A stretch of DNA of 64,000 bases from Devosia aquimaris (lineage in GTDB: Bacteria > Pseudomonadota > Alphaproteobacteria > Rhizobiales > Devosiaceae): contig NZ_JAIEZN010000002.1 in the NCBI RefSeq assembly GCF_020169335.1, forward strand, positions 1,087,586 to 1,151,585, written 5' to 3'. The notes beneath the pieces were generated by a model. That model saw only the letters and a list, made by a program, of their open reading frames with translations, did no database searches and had not been told where the DNA came from. Positions within the stretch are counted from its first letter, which is position 1. Every line of letters begins with the position of its first letter. The translations under genes were made by a program, and so were the position numbers. Shown here one piece after another: positions 63,940 to 64,000 of this stretch.

Positions 63940-64000
63940 CCGGCGCACTGGACGACGTCGAGCTTGATGCTCCCACTGTTCTGGTGTTTTCTGACAGAAG

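Overview
This 64 kb window is chromosomal DNA of a high-GC alphaproteobacterium. It carries a CpaA-F/TadBC pilus locus, the cell-cycle regulator GcrA, and the blocks def-fmt-truA, ffs-dnaX-ybaB-recR and argD-argF-hslO. It also has a soluble transhydrogenase, and it ends in a tandem promoter array of the kind that precedes alphaproteobacterial rRNA operons. Together these point to Hyphomicrobiales (Rhizobiales), probably a Devosia-like lineage; the genus is a guess. No tRNA, insertion sequence, prophage or CRISPR array was seen.

Layout. 1-8.7 kb: Flp pilus assembly genes (end of cpaA, then cpaB, cpaC, cpaE, cpaF, tadB, tadC, with tadD convergent). No cpaD lies between cpaC and cpaE. 8.9-18 kb: leucyl aminopeptidase, a MarR-GNAT fusion, a 2-hydroxyacid dehydrogenase, a CycM-like cytochrome c with a repeat tail, pheA, dapD, a DUF805 protein, dapE and two paralogous membrane proteins. 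18-25 kb: truA, fmt and def on the minus strand, interrupted by a low-GC plus-strand gene of 77 codons; then rmuC, recR, ybaB, dnaX and SRP RNA. 25-31 kb: LOG protein, sthA, a disulfide oxidoreductase and a PAS-GGDEF protein.

30-44 kb is carbon catabolism and signalling. It holds a divergent L-fuconate-type locus (TIM-barrel protein, lactonase, SDR), an M29 aminopeptidase, a 43-aa membrane protein behind an FNR/FixK box, a lipid kinase, an ABC exporter, a chemoreceptor, a CatE-like dioxygenase behind a perfect palindrome, and a divergent kdgK/fructuronate reductase pair. 44.6-52 kb is a five-gene operon (amidohydrolase, Eat-type permease, glutamine-synthetase-like ligase, aldehyde dehydrogenase, iron alcohol dehydrogenase) divergent from an RpiR regulator. 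It reads as a gamma-glutamylation route for an amino alcohol such as ethanolamine. 52-63 kb: PPK2, a PhoR-like kinase, gcrA, argD-argF-hslO, a membrane glycosyltransferase and a membrane GGDEF protein.

Most genes are ordinary core genes. The points most worth checking are the gamma-glutamyl amine operon, truA without a standard start codon beside an inserted small gene, the FNR-box microprotein, the gcrA control region, and several clean palindromic operators. Two dispersed repeat families also sit between genes.
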